Shown here: positions 53,713 to 61,781 of the stretch, in pieces
How the letters are laid out: each line of letters starts with the position of its first letter
How positions within the stretch are numbered: position 1 is the first letter of the stretch
From: Novosphingobium capsulatum NBRC 12533
GTDB taxonomy: Bacteria; Pseudomonadota; Alphaproteobacteria; Sphingomonadales; Sphingomonadaceae
Length of the DNA stretch: 64,000 nt
Direction of reading: 5' to 3'
Assembly: GCF_001598375.1 (NCBI RefSeq)
Contig: NZ_BCYV01000012.1
Span: 62,001 to 126,000 of the forward strand
Made by a program: the position numbers and the translations under genes
Notes under the pieces: generated by a model
Databases searched by the model: none
What the model was told of the DNA's origin: nothing
What the model saw: the letters and a program-made list of their open reading frames with translations, nothing else

Positions 53713-53869
53713 AGCGCGGCGACCATCGACGCGGTCGATAGCACGACCTCACGCATAGTCATTCGACCTCGCATGCGGCGCAGCGTTATGACGCCGCAAC
53801 AACGAGATCGCGCCGCGCCTGCATCACCGGAGCGCTGGCCGAAATACCATCCGGTGGGGGAGGCCAAGC

Positions 53870-54268
53870 ATGAAAGAGACCCGCACCCGCCTTCGCCCTG
53901 CGCGGCGGCGGCTACCCATGGCGCGCACGCTGGCGCTGATCGGGACACCGGCCTGGGCTGCCGCTGGCCTGGTCTTGTTCGGTGCGCCCGGCAACAGCCA
54001 GGTTCCCGCACCCGCTGATCGCGGCGTTCCGGTGGTCTCCGCCCTGGTCCGCACAGGCGATCCGGTGGGCGTGCAGGTCTATGCGCGCACCTGCGCCTAT
54101 TGCCACGACCATGGGGTTGGCCCGGCCATCACGCACCGTGGGTTGGATCCCGCCGTGGTGCGCCTGATGGTGCGGCATGGCGGGCTTGCCATGCCGGCAT
54201 TCCGCCCCACCGAAATCAGCGATGCAGAGCTTGCCGCCGCCTCGGCCATGCTGGAGCAAAGCAAGTGA
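53870..54268 (+). CDS. c-type cytochrome subunit (PchC-like)
   Basis: The 132-residue monoheme cytochrome has heme motif C75-A-Y-C78-H79 and probable axial methionine M108 (GLAMPAF). An N-terminal hydrophobic signal after a basic start (ARTLALIGTPAWAAAGLVLFGAP) sends it to the periplasm. GGAGG lies six bases before the ATG. The stop overlaps the GTG start of the next gene. Its position two genes before a VAO/PCMH-type flavoprotein matches the electron-accepting subunit of p-cresol methylhydroxylase or eugenol hydroxylase. Confidence 0.88.
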   Translation: MKETRTRLRPARRRLPMARTLALIGTPAWAAAGLVLFGAPGNSQVPAPADRGVPVVSALVRTGDPVGVQVYARTCAYCHDHGVGPAITHRGLDPAVVRLMVRHGGLAMPAFRPTEISDAELAAASAMLEQSK

Positions 54269-54756
54269 CCCTTCCGCTTGGCCGCCGCGCCTTTCTCGCT
54301 ACCACCGGCGCGGCCATGGCAGCAGCCAGCACTAGCGCACTGGCCAAGGCCGCCCCGCCCACGCCAGGCTTGTTGCTCCTTACCGACGCACCTGCGGCGC
54401 AGGCCTGGCTGCAATCGCTTGCCAGCGCCTTTGCCCAGCAGGCCGGCAGCCCGGCCGAAATCGTGGTGGCAACGCAGCCCGAGACCATGATGACGCTGAT
54501 CGCCGATCGGCTGGCGCGGCCGCGCGGTGCGTTTCTCAGCCTTCTCGCCAGTTCCTCGCACCTGCTGGTGCAAGTGGCCCTGCGTGATTCCGGGGCGCAC
54601 CAGTACCTGGAACTGGAACGGGCGGCCGATCTCCTCCAGGCGCCCCAGGCTGCACTTCCCCTGCACAGGGCGTTGGGTTTCGCGCCGCAACTGCCCACAC
54701 CTGCAACGCTCGCCGGCCGCTCGCTGTTGGCAGGCGCAATGGAGATTTCGCGATGA
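54265..54756 (+). CDS. Tat-signal protein of unknown function (PchX position)
   Basis: This 163-residue protein starts at a GTG overlapping the preceding TGA, and its stop overlaps the flavoprotein start (ATGA). The N-terminus has a twin-arginine motif GRRAFLATTGAAMAAAS, so a folded or cofactor-bound form may be exported. The mature part is alpha/beta-like (LLLLTDAPAAQAWLQSLASAFAQQ, ALRDSGAHQYLELERAADLL) without recognised domain, cysteines or metal motif. In p-cresol methylhydroxylase loci an unassigned gene, pchX, sits in the same place between pchC and pchF. Orthology is inferred from position only. Confidence 0.7.
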   Translation: MTLPLGRRAFLATTGAAMAAASTSALAKAAPPTPGLLLLTDAPAAQAWLQSLASAFAQQAGSPAEIVVATQPETMMTLIADRLARPRGAFLSLLASSSHLLVQVALRDSGAHQYLELERAADLLQAPQAALPLHRALGFAPQLPTPATLAGRSLLAGAMEISR

Positions 54757-56303
54757 CCGTCGATTCCCCCAGGCCGGTCCTTCCTCCCGGGCACGATCGC
54801 CGCAGCTTCATGGCCGGCATCGCCGAGTTCCGAAAGGCGATCGGCGAGGACAATGTGTTCGTCGAAGAAGAACGCCTGGCGCCCTACACCAAGATCATGA
54901 TCCCTGGCGAGGATGCAGACCATGCGCCCTCGGCAGCGATCGCCCCGGCATCGGTTCCCGAAATCCAGGCCATTCTGGCGATCTGCAACCGGCACCGGAT
55001 TCCGGTCTGGCCGGTCTCCACCGGCAAGAACTTCGGATATGGCACAGCCGCGCCGGCCATGCGCGGCACGGTTGTGCTCGATCTCAGGCGGTTGAACCGC
55101 ATCATCGAGGTCGATGGCGAACTGGGCACCGCCTTGGTCGAACCGGGCGTGACCTATCGCGCGCTGCTCGATCATCTCAAGGCGCAAGACCTGCCCTATT
55201 GGATCGACGTGCCCGCCCCCGGCCCGATCGTCGGCCCTGTGGGCCAGATCCTGGAACGCGGCATCGGCTATACCCCCTATGGCGATCATTTCGCCCACGC
55301 CTGTGGCATGGAAGTCGTCCTTGCCAATGGTGATATCCTGCGGACCGGCATGGGCTCGATCGCGGGCGCCAAAAGCTGGCAGACCAACCGCTATGGCTAT
55401 GGTCCCTATCTCGACGGGATTTTCAGCCAGTCGAACTTTGGCGTGGTTACCAAGATGGGCCTGGGCCTGATGCCGCGGCCCGAGGTTTACAAGCCGTTCC
55501 TGGTCTCGTTCCCCAACCACGGCGATCTGCCCCGCGCGGTAGAGATTGCCCGTGACCTGAGCTTGCGCGGGGTCATCCGCAACACACCAGTCGTGGGTCA
55601 CGTGCTCTACATGATCGCGATGAAAGCCCGGCGTGCCGACGTCTTTCCCGGCGAAGGCTCAGTCACCGACGAATGGATCACGCAATTCACGCGGGATCAT
55701 CATCTCGGCATATGGGTGATGCAGGCCGCGCTCTATGGCTCGGCGGCGCAGGTCGCTGCAGACTGGGCGCTGATAGAGCAGGCCTATGCCAAGAGCGGCG
55801 CGATGCTGCTGACAGACCGCGAATTGGGCGACGAGCCCACCTGGCAGCATGCCAAGCGGCTGATGGCCGGCGAACTCGATCTCGACGAATTCGGGCTCTA
55901 CAACTGGCGCGGCGGCGGCGGATCGGCCTGGTTCGCGCCGGTTGCCCGCGCCACCGGCGCCGACGCAACCGCGATCGTCACGCTGGGCAAGCAGATCCTT
56001 GCCGAGTTCGGCTTCGATTATCTCGGCGGCTTCATGGTGCAGCAGCGCAACATGATCGCAGTGATGGACCTGCTGTTCGACAGGTCTTCGCCCGATGAAC
56101 GCAAGCGCGCCCACGATTGCTTTGCCCGCCTGATGAGCGAGTTCGGCAAGCGCGGCTATGGCATCTATCGCACCAACATTGCCTTCATGGATGTGGCAGC
56201 GGCCCTGCAGGGTCCGGTGCGGATGAACGTCAACCGAACGCTGAAGCGCGCGCTCGATCCCAACGGCATCATCGCCCCGGGCAAGTCAGGCATCCATCTC
56301 TGA
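54753..56303 (+). CDS. PCMH/VAO-family flavoprotein, 4-alkylphenol hydroxylating (PchF-like)
   Basis: The 516-residue protein has an N-terminal FAD domain (PP-loop VSTGKNFGYGTAAP, about 85-100) and a C-terminal substrate domain. GLYNWRGGGGSAWFAP places Y383 where p-cresol methylhydroxylase attaches FAD through Tyr384, and a Ser (S391) where vanillyl-alcohol oxidase has its His. Y472-R473 match the active-site Tyr-Arg pair. This points to covalent tyrosyl-FAD and to a dehydrogenase that hands electrons to the adjacent cytochrome. The likely reaction is benzylic hydroxylation or oxidation of a 4-alkylphenol, for example a cresol-, guaiacol- or eugenol-like compound. Confidence 0.9.
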   Translation: MTVDSPRPVLPPGHDRRSFMAGIAEFRKAIGEDNVFVEEERLAPYTKIMIPGEDADHAPSAAIAPASVPEIQAILAICNRHRIPVWPVSTGKNFGYGTAAPAMRGTVVLDLRRLNRIIEVDGELGTALVEPGVTYRALLDHLKAQDLPYWIDVPAPGPIVGPVGQILERGIGYTPYGDHFAHACGMEVVLANGDILRTGMGSIAGAKSWQTNRYGYGPYLDGIFSQSNFGVVTKMGLGLMPRPEVYKPFLVSFPNHGDLPRAVEIARDLSLRGVIRNTPVVGHVLYMIAMKARRADVFPGEGSVTDEWITQFTRDHHLGIWVMQAALYGSAAQVAADWALIEQAYAKSGAMLLTDRELGDEPTWQHAKRLMAGELDLDEFGLYNWRGGGGSAWFAPVARATGADATAIVTLGKQILAEFGFDYLGGFMVQQRNMIAVMDLLFDRSSPDERKRAHDCFARLMSEFGKRGYGIYRTNIAFMDVAAALQGPVRMNVNRTLKRALDPNGIIAPGKSGIHL

Positions 56304-56338
56304 ACACATCGATCGTTGCGCTGGGGGCGTATCGCCCC

Positions 56339-56995
56339 TCAGCGCAAACCGAACAGCTTGCCACGCAGCTGGAACAGGTGCTCGCGCATCAAGGTCTCGG
56401 CGCCAGCGGGGTCGTGCCGGCGGATCGCGTCGACCACTTGGGCGTGCTCGCTGTCGGTATCCGCCTTGGGTCCTGGCTCGGCGCCAAACACCTGGTCGAT
56501 GCGGCTATCGAGCGTGAACTTCATTTGCGTGCGCAGCGTGTCATACAGCGTGAGCAGCAGATTGTTGCGGGTCGCCTGCGCGATGGCGCGGTGCAACCGC
56601 TCGTCCAGTCGCTTCCAGTGGAGCATGGATGGGGCGAGCTTCATCTCCGCAAGGCAGGCGTCCATCTCTGCCACGTCCTCCGGGGTGCTGTGAATGGCGG
56701 CCAGCGCGGCGAGTTGCGGCTCGAGCGCGGTTCGTGCCTGAAGGATATCGTCGACGCTGAACGAGACGGCAACGGGATTGCTGTCGATCAGCTTGCGCGG
56801 GCCAACAAAGGTGCCCTTGCCAACATGGCGCCAGATCTCGCCTTCACTTTCCAACCGCTTGAGCAAGGTACGCAACCGCCCGCGCGAGATGCCGAGTTCG
56901 TCGCTAAGCTTCGGCTCGGGCGGCAAGCGATCTTCGCCGCGCTCCACCGTCTGGTCGAGAAGGGCCCTGAGACGGACCAGATCGTCCTTGATCAC
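56339..56995 (-). CDS. GntR-family regulator, FadR/FCD type
   Basis: The 218-residue protein has the winged HTH PPEPKLSDELGISRGRLRTLLKRLESEGEIWRHVGKGTFVG and a C-terminal all-helical FCD domain with metal-ligand-type histidines (RLHRAIAQATRNN, HAQVVDAIRRHDPAGAETLMREHL). It converges on the flavoprotein gene and lies downstream of the aldehyde dehydrogenase operon on the same strand, 105 bases from it. It may control that operon through the palindrome at 60664-60679. Confidence 0.9.
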   Translation of the reverse strand: MIKDDLVRLRALLDQTVERGEDRLPPEPKLSDELGISRGRLRTLLKRLESEGEIWRHVGKGTFVGPRKLIDSNPVAVSFSVDDILQARTALEPQLAALAAIHSTPEDVAEMDACLAEMKLAPSMLHWKRLDERLHRAIAQATRNNLLLTLYDTLRTQMKFTLDSRIDQVFGAEPGPKADTDSEHAQVVDAIRRHDPAGAETLMREHLFQLRGKLFGLR

Positions 56996-57100
56996 CCTGC
57001 ACTCCCCATCGCTGTCGCTGCTTTCGCCACGCCTCTCCCATGCGGTATGCGCCCGTGCCGATCAATAGCATGGGCGCGGGAAAGGCGCGGGCGGCAGCTG

Positions 57101-58570
57101 TCAAATCCCGCCCAGGGCCACGTACTTGGTTTCGAGGTATTCCTCGATACCGACCTGGGAGCCCTCGCGCCCGAGCCCCGATGCCTTGACCCCGCCGAAC
57201 GGGGCCACCTCGGTAGAGATCAGGCCTTCGTTGACCCCGACCATCCCGAATTCCAGCCCTTCGACCACGCGGAAGATCCGCCCGGCATCGCGCGCACAGA
57301 CATAGGCGGCAAGACCGAACGGGGTATCGTTGGCGAGGGCAATCGCCTGTTCCTCGGTTTCAAAGCGGAACACCGGCGCTACCGGGCCAAAGGTTTCCTC
57401 GCCAAAGATCTGCGCATCGTGCGGCACATTGACCAGGACCGTCGGCTCGAAGAAATTGCCGCCCAGCGCGTGGCGCCGGCCACCCGCCGCCACGCTGGCG
57501 CCCTTGGCCACCGCGTCGGCGATATGCTCCTCCACCTTGGCGAGCGCGGCCGCGTCGATCAGTGGGCCGATCGCCGCATCGGGCTGGGTGCCTTCCGCCA
57601 CCTTGAGCTTGGCGGTCTCCTCCGCCAGACGCCGGGCGAACGCATCGTGGACGCCGGCCTGGACCAGAAAGCGGTTCGCGCCGATGCACGATTGGCCACT
57701 GTTGCGATATTTGGCGACCAGCGCCGCCTTGACCGCCACGTCCAGGTCGGCATCGTCGAACACGATGAACGGCGCATTTCCGCCCAGTTCCATGCTGGTG
57801 CGCTTGATGGTCGGCGCGCATTGTTCCAGCAGCAACGCGCCGATCTCGGTCGATCCGGTGAACGACAGCTTGCGCACGGTGGGATTGGCAGTGATCTCGC
57901 CCCCGATTGCCCCGGCAGACCCGGTCACCACGTTGCACACACCCTTGGGCAGTCCCGCGCGCTCGGCCAGCACGGCCAGCGCCAGCGTGGTCAACGGGGT
58001 CTGGCTGGCAGGCTTGATCACCCCGGTGCAGCCTGCGGCCCAGCCTGGCCCGGCTTTGCGCGTCAACATCGCCGCAGGGAAATTCCACGGCGTGATGGCG
58101 GCAAACACGCCCACTGGCGCCTTTTGCACCAGAATGCGCCGGCCCTGCATGTTCTGCGGGATGATCGCGCCGTTGACGCGCTTCGCCTCTTCCGAAAACC
58201 ACTCGATAAAGCTGGCGGCATAGAGCACCTCGCCGCGCCCCTCGCTCAGCGGTTTGCCTTGCTCGGACGTAATCAGCAGAGCAAGATCATCGATATTCTC
58301 GATCATCAGGTCGAACAGGTTGCGCAGGATGGCGCCACGTTCCTTGGCCAGCAGACCCCGCCAGGCCGGCAGGGCCGACGCAGCGGCCGCGATGGCACGG
58401 CGCGTTTCCTGCGCGCCAGCCTTGGGCACGCGGGCGATGAGCGCGTTGGTCGCCGGATTGCGCACATCGAACGTTGCGCCATCGTCTGCCTGCACCCATT
58501 CGCCATCGATCAGCATCGCCTGCCTAAGCAGCGACGGGTCGTTCAGCGCAAGCGGGGTCGGTTGTTCCAT
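57101..58570 (-). CDS. NAD(P)-dependent aldehyde dehydrogenase (GabD-like)
   Basis: The 489-residue aldehyde dehydrogenase has ITPWNFPAAMLTRK, the cofactor loop SFTGSTEIG, general base E261 in ELGGNAPF and catalytic C295 in NSGQSCIGANR. Closest in layout to succinate-semialdehyde dehydrogenases, whose relatives also oxidise aromatic aldehydes. With the flavocytochrome nearby it could take 4-hydroxybenzaldehyde- or vanillin-like products to acids, as PchA does in p-cresol loci. Alternatively it works with the DHDPS-family lyase directly upstream. It is 11 bases after that gene. Confidence 0.9.
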   Translation of the reverse strand: MEQPTPLALNDPSLLRQAMLIDGEWVQADDGATFDVRNPATNALIARVPKAGAQETRRAIAAAASALPAWRGLLAKERGAILRNLFDLMIENIDDLALLITSEQGKPLSEGRGEVLYAASFIEWFSEEAKRVNGAIIPQNMQGRRILVQKAPVGVFAAITPWNFPAAMLTRKAGPGWAAGCTGVIKPASQTPLTTLALAVLAERAGLPKGVCNVVTGSAGAIGGEITANPTVRKLSFTGSTEIGALLLEQCAPTIKRTSMELGGNAPFIVFDDADLDVAVKAALVAKYRNSGQSCIGANRFLVQAGVHDAFARRLAEETAKLKVAEGTQPDAAIGPLIDAAALAKVEEHIADAVAKGASVAAGGRRHALGGNFFEPTVLVNVPHDAQIFGEETFGPVAPVFRFETEEQAIALANDTPFGLAAYVCARDAGRIFRVVEGLEFGMVGVNEGLISTEVAPFGGVKASGLGREGSQVGIEEYLETKYVALGGI

Positions 58571-58581
58571 GGTTACGCCTT

Positions 58582-59592
58582 TCAGCAGGGGTTGCGGCCG
58601 ATGAAGAACAGCTCGTCGGCATCGGTAGTCGGATTGAGGCCAGCGGCTTCCTGCCCACGGCGCAGCGCGGTCATGTCGCGCTGGTAAACCCGCGCCGTGG
58701 GATGGCGCAGCGGGCCACCGTTATAGCCCTGCAACCAGGCTTCATACTTCCACATCATGCGGTTGATCAGGCCATTGCCAGCCTGGGGAACCCCGGCAAA
58801 CGCACGACGCGCAGGATCGACACGGTGAAATTCGGCCGTCGCCTCGTCAAAGCGCTTTTCGCGGATAAGCTGGAACACCTTGGGCAGCCAGGGCCCGAAA
58901 TAGGCCGAGAAGTTGGTGCCGCAGAACGGCACGTCGATCAGTTGGGCCAGCGGCACGAACTCATGCTCAAGCGGATAGGAGATCACCACTTCGTTGCCGA
59001 ACGCGCGCTGCGCCTCGATCGCGCCCATGATGAACGGCGCCCCACCCTCGGCCTTGATCGATACCACGTTGGGGCAATCGTCGACCAGGCGGCGCAGCAG
59101 TTCGATCGGCATGTCAGTCGGGCTCAGGCGCGAAAAACCCCAGGTCGGGATCGGGAAGAGCATGACCGCCAGGTCGGTCGCATCGCAGAACGCCTTGGTA
59201 TAGGCATAGATATCGTCGAGCGACTTGGGGAAGAAATAGGGCGGATAGCCCAGCAGGATCAGCTCTACCCCCGCGGCCTGGGCCAGCTTTGCCGCCGCAA
59301 TGTTGTCCTCCAGCGTGTTGAACACGGCGTGGTGGACCACGAAGATCCGCCCGGCGGACTGCTCTACCATCACTTCGACAAAGCGCTGGTATTCGGCCAT
59401 GGTCACGGCCACTTCCGAACAGGCCAGCGTGCCGACAAAGCCATGCGCAATGGTCGTCTCGATATCGTGGCGGGCGGCCTTTTCATTCAGGCCGGCAAAG
59501 TCGTTGGTCATCGTCGGGATGGTGACGTTGGCAACGCCAAGCATCTTTTCGCGCGCCCAGGCGCGGGCTTCGCTCTTGGTGTAGCTGGGCAT
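58582..59592 (-). CDS. DHDPS/NAL-family class I lyase, substrate unknown
   Basis: The 336-residue TIM-barrel protein has the Schiff-base lysine K180 in VVSIKAEGG. Where DHDPS and most relatives have the catalytic tyrosine of a YNxP motif, this protein reads MLFPIPTWGF, so the tyrosine is a phenylalanine (F146). The usual GTTGE loop is GTLACSE. It is longer than DapA (about 290) and closer in size to hydratase-aldolases of aromatic pathways. It starts four bases after the OCD-family gene, with AAGGGGAAG as ribosome-binding site, and precedes the aldehyde dehydrogenase, so an aldehyde product is plausible. Confidence 0.85.
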   Translation of the reverse strand: MPSYTKSEARAWAREKMLGVANVTIPTMTNDFAGLNEKAARHDIETTIAHGFVGTLACSEVAVTMAEYQRFVEVMVEQSAGRIFVVHHAVFNTLEDNIAAAKLAQAAGVELILLGYPPYFFPKSLDDIYAYTKAFCDATDLAVMLFPIPTWGFSRLSPTDMPIELLRRLVDDCPNVVSIKAEGGAPFIMGAIEAQRAFGNEVVISYPLEHEFVPLAQLIDVPFCGTNFSAYFGPWLPKVFQLIREKRFDEATAEFHRVDPARRAFAGVPQAGNGLINRMMWKYEAWLQGYNGGPLRHPTARVYQRDMTALRRGQEAAGLNPTTDADELFFIGRNPC

Positions 59593-59596
59593 GATA

Positions 59597-60631
59597 TCAC
59601 TTCCCCTTGTTGACGGGTTGAATAGGAGCCGGAATTTCGGTGCCAAGGCCCAGTGCCCGCGCGCGTTCGACGCACATGGCGGCAACGGTCAGGTCCTGGA
59701 TCGCCGCGCCGACCGACTTGTAGAGCATGATCTGATCGGGTGACGTGCGCCCGGGGCGGGCGCCCGACACGACGGCCGACAGGCTGGCGAGCTTGTCAGC
59801 AAAGGCAACGCCGGCAGCGCTCGCCGCGATCATGTCGCCCGTGTCGTGCGCCACTTCCTCGACCATGTCGGCCACGATCAGATCGGCCCGTTCGATGGCT
59901 TCGGGATCGAGTTCGCGCTGTTCCGGCAGGGTCGATCCGATCGACACCACGGTCATCCCCGGACGCAGCCAAGCGCCGCGCAAGGTCGGGCTTTCATCGC
60001 GCGAACGCGCAGCGCAGATCACCAGGTCGGCCGATTGCACCGCCTCCTGCGCGCTGTGGGCCGCTGTTACGGCAACGCCCTTGTCTGCCAGGGCCGCGCA
60101 AAAGGCAGCGCGGCTGCTTTCGCGCGGACTGAAAACCTCTACTGCCCCGATCGGGCCGGAGTGTGCCAGTGCTTCAAGATGGGTGCGCGCTTCGAAGCCC
60201 GATCCGATCACGGCAACCCGGGGCTGCGGCTTATCGAGTAGCTCGCGCGCGGCCAGCGCCGATGTCGCCGCCGTTCGCAGGCCCGTGATCGAGGCAGCGT
60301 CCATCAGCGCCTCAAGCGCCATCGTCGCGCCGTCGAACAGCGGAATCAGGTAAGAGGCACAGGCATTGCGCGGTGACGCGGCGATCATCTTGGCCCCCAG
60401 GTACTTCTGCCCCGGCATCACCCCAGACAGCGTGCGCAGCCACAGGCCCTGTCCACGGGCCATCGAGCGTGGGGGAAACTGCGCATCGGTTACATCCACA
60501 CCATAAGCGTCACGCAGCGCCGCAATGGCCGCAGCCCAGTCAAACGCGGCCCCCACGTCCGCATCGGTCAGGATCAAGGTTTTGAGGCTCACGCACGACT
60601 CCTGCGAAGATGCACCAGGCTGAATTGCCAT
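59597..60631 (-). CDS. Ornithine cyclodeaminase/mu-crystallin-family oxidoreductase
   Basis: The 344-residue protein has the Rossmann motif AVIGSGFEARTHLEAL at mid-length and the N-terminal family stretch GQKYLGAKMIAASPRN with the substrate-binding lysines. GLRTAATSALAARELL matches the family block before the dinucleotide site. Members include ornithine cyclodeaminase, imine (pyrroline/piperideine carboxylate) reductases and alanine dehydrogenase. Here it is the first gene of an operon with the DHDPS-family lyase and an aldehyde dehydrogenase. The start MAIQPGASSQ was chosen over an upstream in-frame ATG whose extension crosses the operator. Confidence 0.85.
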   Translation of the reverse strand: MAIQPGASSQESCVSLKTLILTDADVGAAFDWAAAIAALRDAYGVDVTDAQFPPRSMARGQGLWLRTLSGVMPGQKYLGAKMIAASPRNACASYLIPLFDGATMALEALMDAASITGLRTAATSALAARELLDKPQPRVAVIGSGFEARTHLEALAHSGPIGAVEVFSPRESSRAAFCAALADKGVAVTAAHSAQEAVQSADLVICAARSRDESPTLRGAWLRPGMTVVSIGSTLPEQRELDPEAIERADLIVADMVEEVAHDTGDMIAASAAGVAFADKLASLSAVVSGARPGRTSPDQIMLYKSVGAAIQDLTVAAMCVERARALGLGTEIPAPIQPVNKGK

Positions 60632-60663
60632 TTTGGGTGCGCTAATTACATCAATGAAACGTG

Positions 60664-60679
60664 TCAATTTATAAATTGA
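60664..60679. promoter_or_regulatory. Perfect palindrome upstream of the OCD-DHDPS-ALDH operon
   Basis: TCAATTTATAAATTGA is a perfect 16-bp palindrome in an AT-rich patch about 35 bases ahead of the first gene of the operon. It fits a GntR/FadR-type dimer site or another repressor; the GntR at 56339 is the best candidate. The nearby LysR is an alternative. Confidence 0.6.
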
Positions 60680-60745
60680 TTCGAAAGAGGTCAGCCAAGG
60701 TCGTGCGCCGCCGCACACCGTCCCCATGTTGTAATTTTCGCGATA

Positions 60746-61702
60746 TCAGCCCGACGCGGTGCGTCCGGCGCTGCTTGCGGCAAGGTGCGCCTTGGCAGGA
60801 TCGCGCGACGCCATCAGCCGGATGCGTTCCACCAGCCAGTTCAATGCCAAGTCGTTGCCGCTGGCGACATGCCATTGCAGCATCTCGCGAATGGGCGGCA
60901 TCACGAAGGGCAACTCACGCAGCACGATCGCCTCGCTCTGCGCCATCTGCTCGGCCAGCCGGCGCATCACTGTCGCCACCCGCCTGGTGCCGACCACCAG
61001 TTTGGGAAGCACCAGAAACGTCGGCGCAACTACCTCCACCCGGCGCGCCAGCTTCATCCGCGACATGAAGCTGTCCTCGAAAGCCGGCACCCGCATGCGC
61101 CCAAAGCGGGCAACGGCGTGGCCCACATCAAAGTAGGACTGGCGCGTTATCTCGCTGTGCATGAAGGGATTTTCGTCCCAGCCGATCATCACGTGATCGT
61201 CCTCGAACAGCAGGCAACTGGGATGATCAGGGCTCAGCGCATAGTCGAGCGAGACGAGGAGATCGGCCTGCTGCCGCTCGATCACCTCGTGCGGGGCATC
61301 ATGCAGGGGGAGAATGTCCACCCGCATGTTGGGTGCCGATGTTTCGAGATCGCACAGCACGTCGGCCAGCAGGACCTGCGTGACATAGTCCGAGCCCACG
61401 ACCTTGATCTGGCGATCGCAGGTCAGCGGGTTGAATTCAGGAGCGACCGTGATCGTGTTGCGGATCTGCTCAAGCACGGCGCGGACCGGCTCGCGCAGTT
61501 CCTCGCCACGCACGGTCAGGGTCATCTGGCGGCCACGCACCACCATGAGCTCGTCGCCGAAATAGTCGCGCAGCCGCGCCAGGGAACTGGAGGCGGCAGA
61601 CTGGGACAGGCACAGGCGCTCTGCCGCCAGCGTCACGCTGCGTTCAGTGAGCAGGGCATCGAGCGCCACGAGCAGGTTAAGATCGAGTCGCTCGAACCGC
61701 AT
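60746..61702 (-). CDS. LysR-family regulator (NahR/NodD-like)
   Basis: The 318-residue protein begins MRFERLDLNLLVALDALLTERSVTLAAERLCLSQSAASSSLARLRDYFGDELMVVRGRQM. The effector domain has RQIKVVGSDYVTQVLLADVL. It is a fourth member of the paralogous set at 38650, 48466 and 51593. It lies between the FAD monooxygenase and the OCD operon, all on the minus strand, so its target is not clear from divergence. Either neighbour could be controlled. Confidence 0.92.
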   Translation of the reverse strand: MRFERLDLNLLVALDALLTERSVTLAAERLCLSQSAASSSLARLRDYFGDELMVVRGRQMTLTVRGEELREPVRAVLEQIRNTITVAPEFNPLTCDRQIKVVGSDYVTQVLLADVLCDLETSAPNMRVDILPLHDAPHEVIERQQADLLVSLDYALSPDHPSCLLFEDDHVMIGWDENPFMHSEITRQSYFDVGHAVARFGRMRVPAFEDSFMSRMKLARRVEVVAPTFLVLPKLVVGTRRVATVMRRLAEQMAQSEAIVLRELPFVMPPIREMLQWHVASGNDLALNWLVERIRLMASRDPAKAHLAASSAGRTASG

Positions 61703-61781
61703 AGAACATCTCCCGGTCGTTTTTCATCATTTTGCGCCAAGCCTACTAACGCGTCGCGCCTTGCCGAACCACCTCCCCTGT

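Noticed and set aside
56117..58687. Open frame of 856 codons on the plus strand
   Set aside because: It is antisense to the GntR and aldehyde dehydrogenase genes and its translation has no recognisable motif. It is produced by third-position GC bias.
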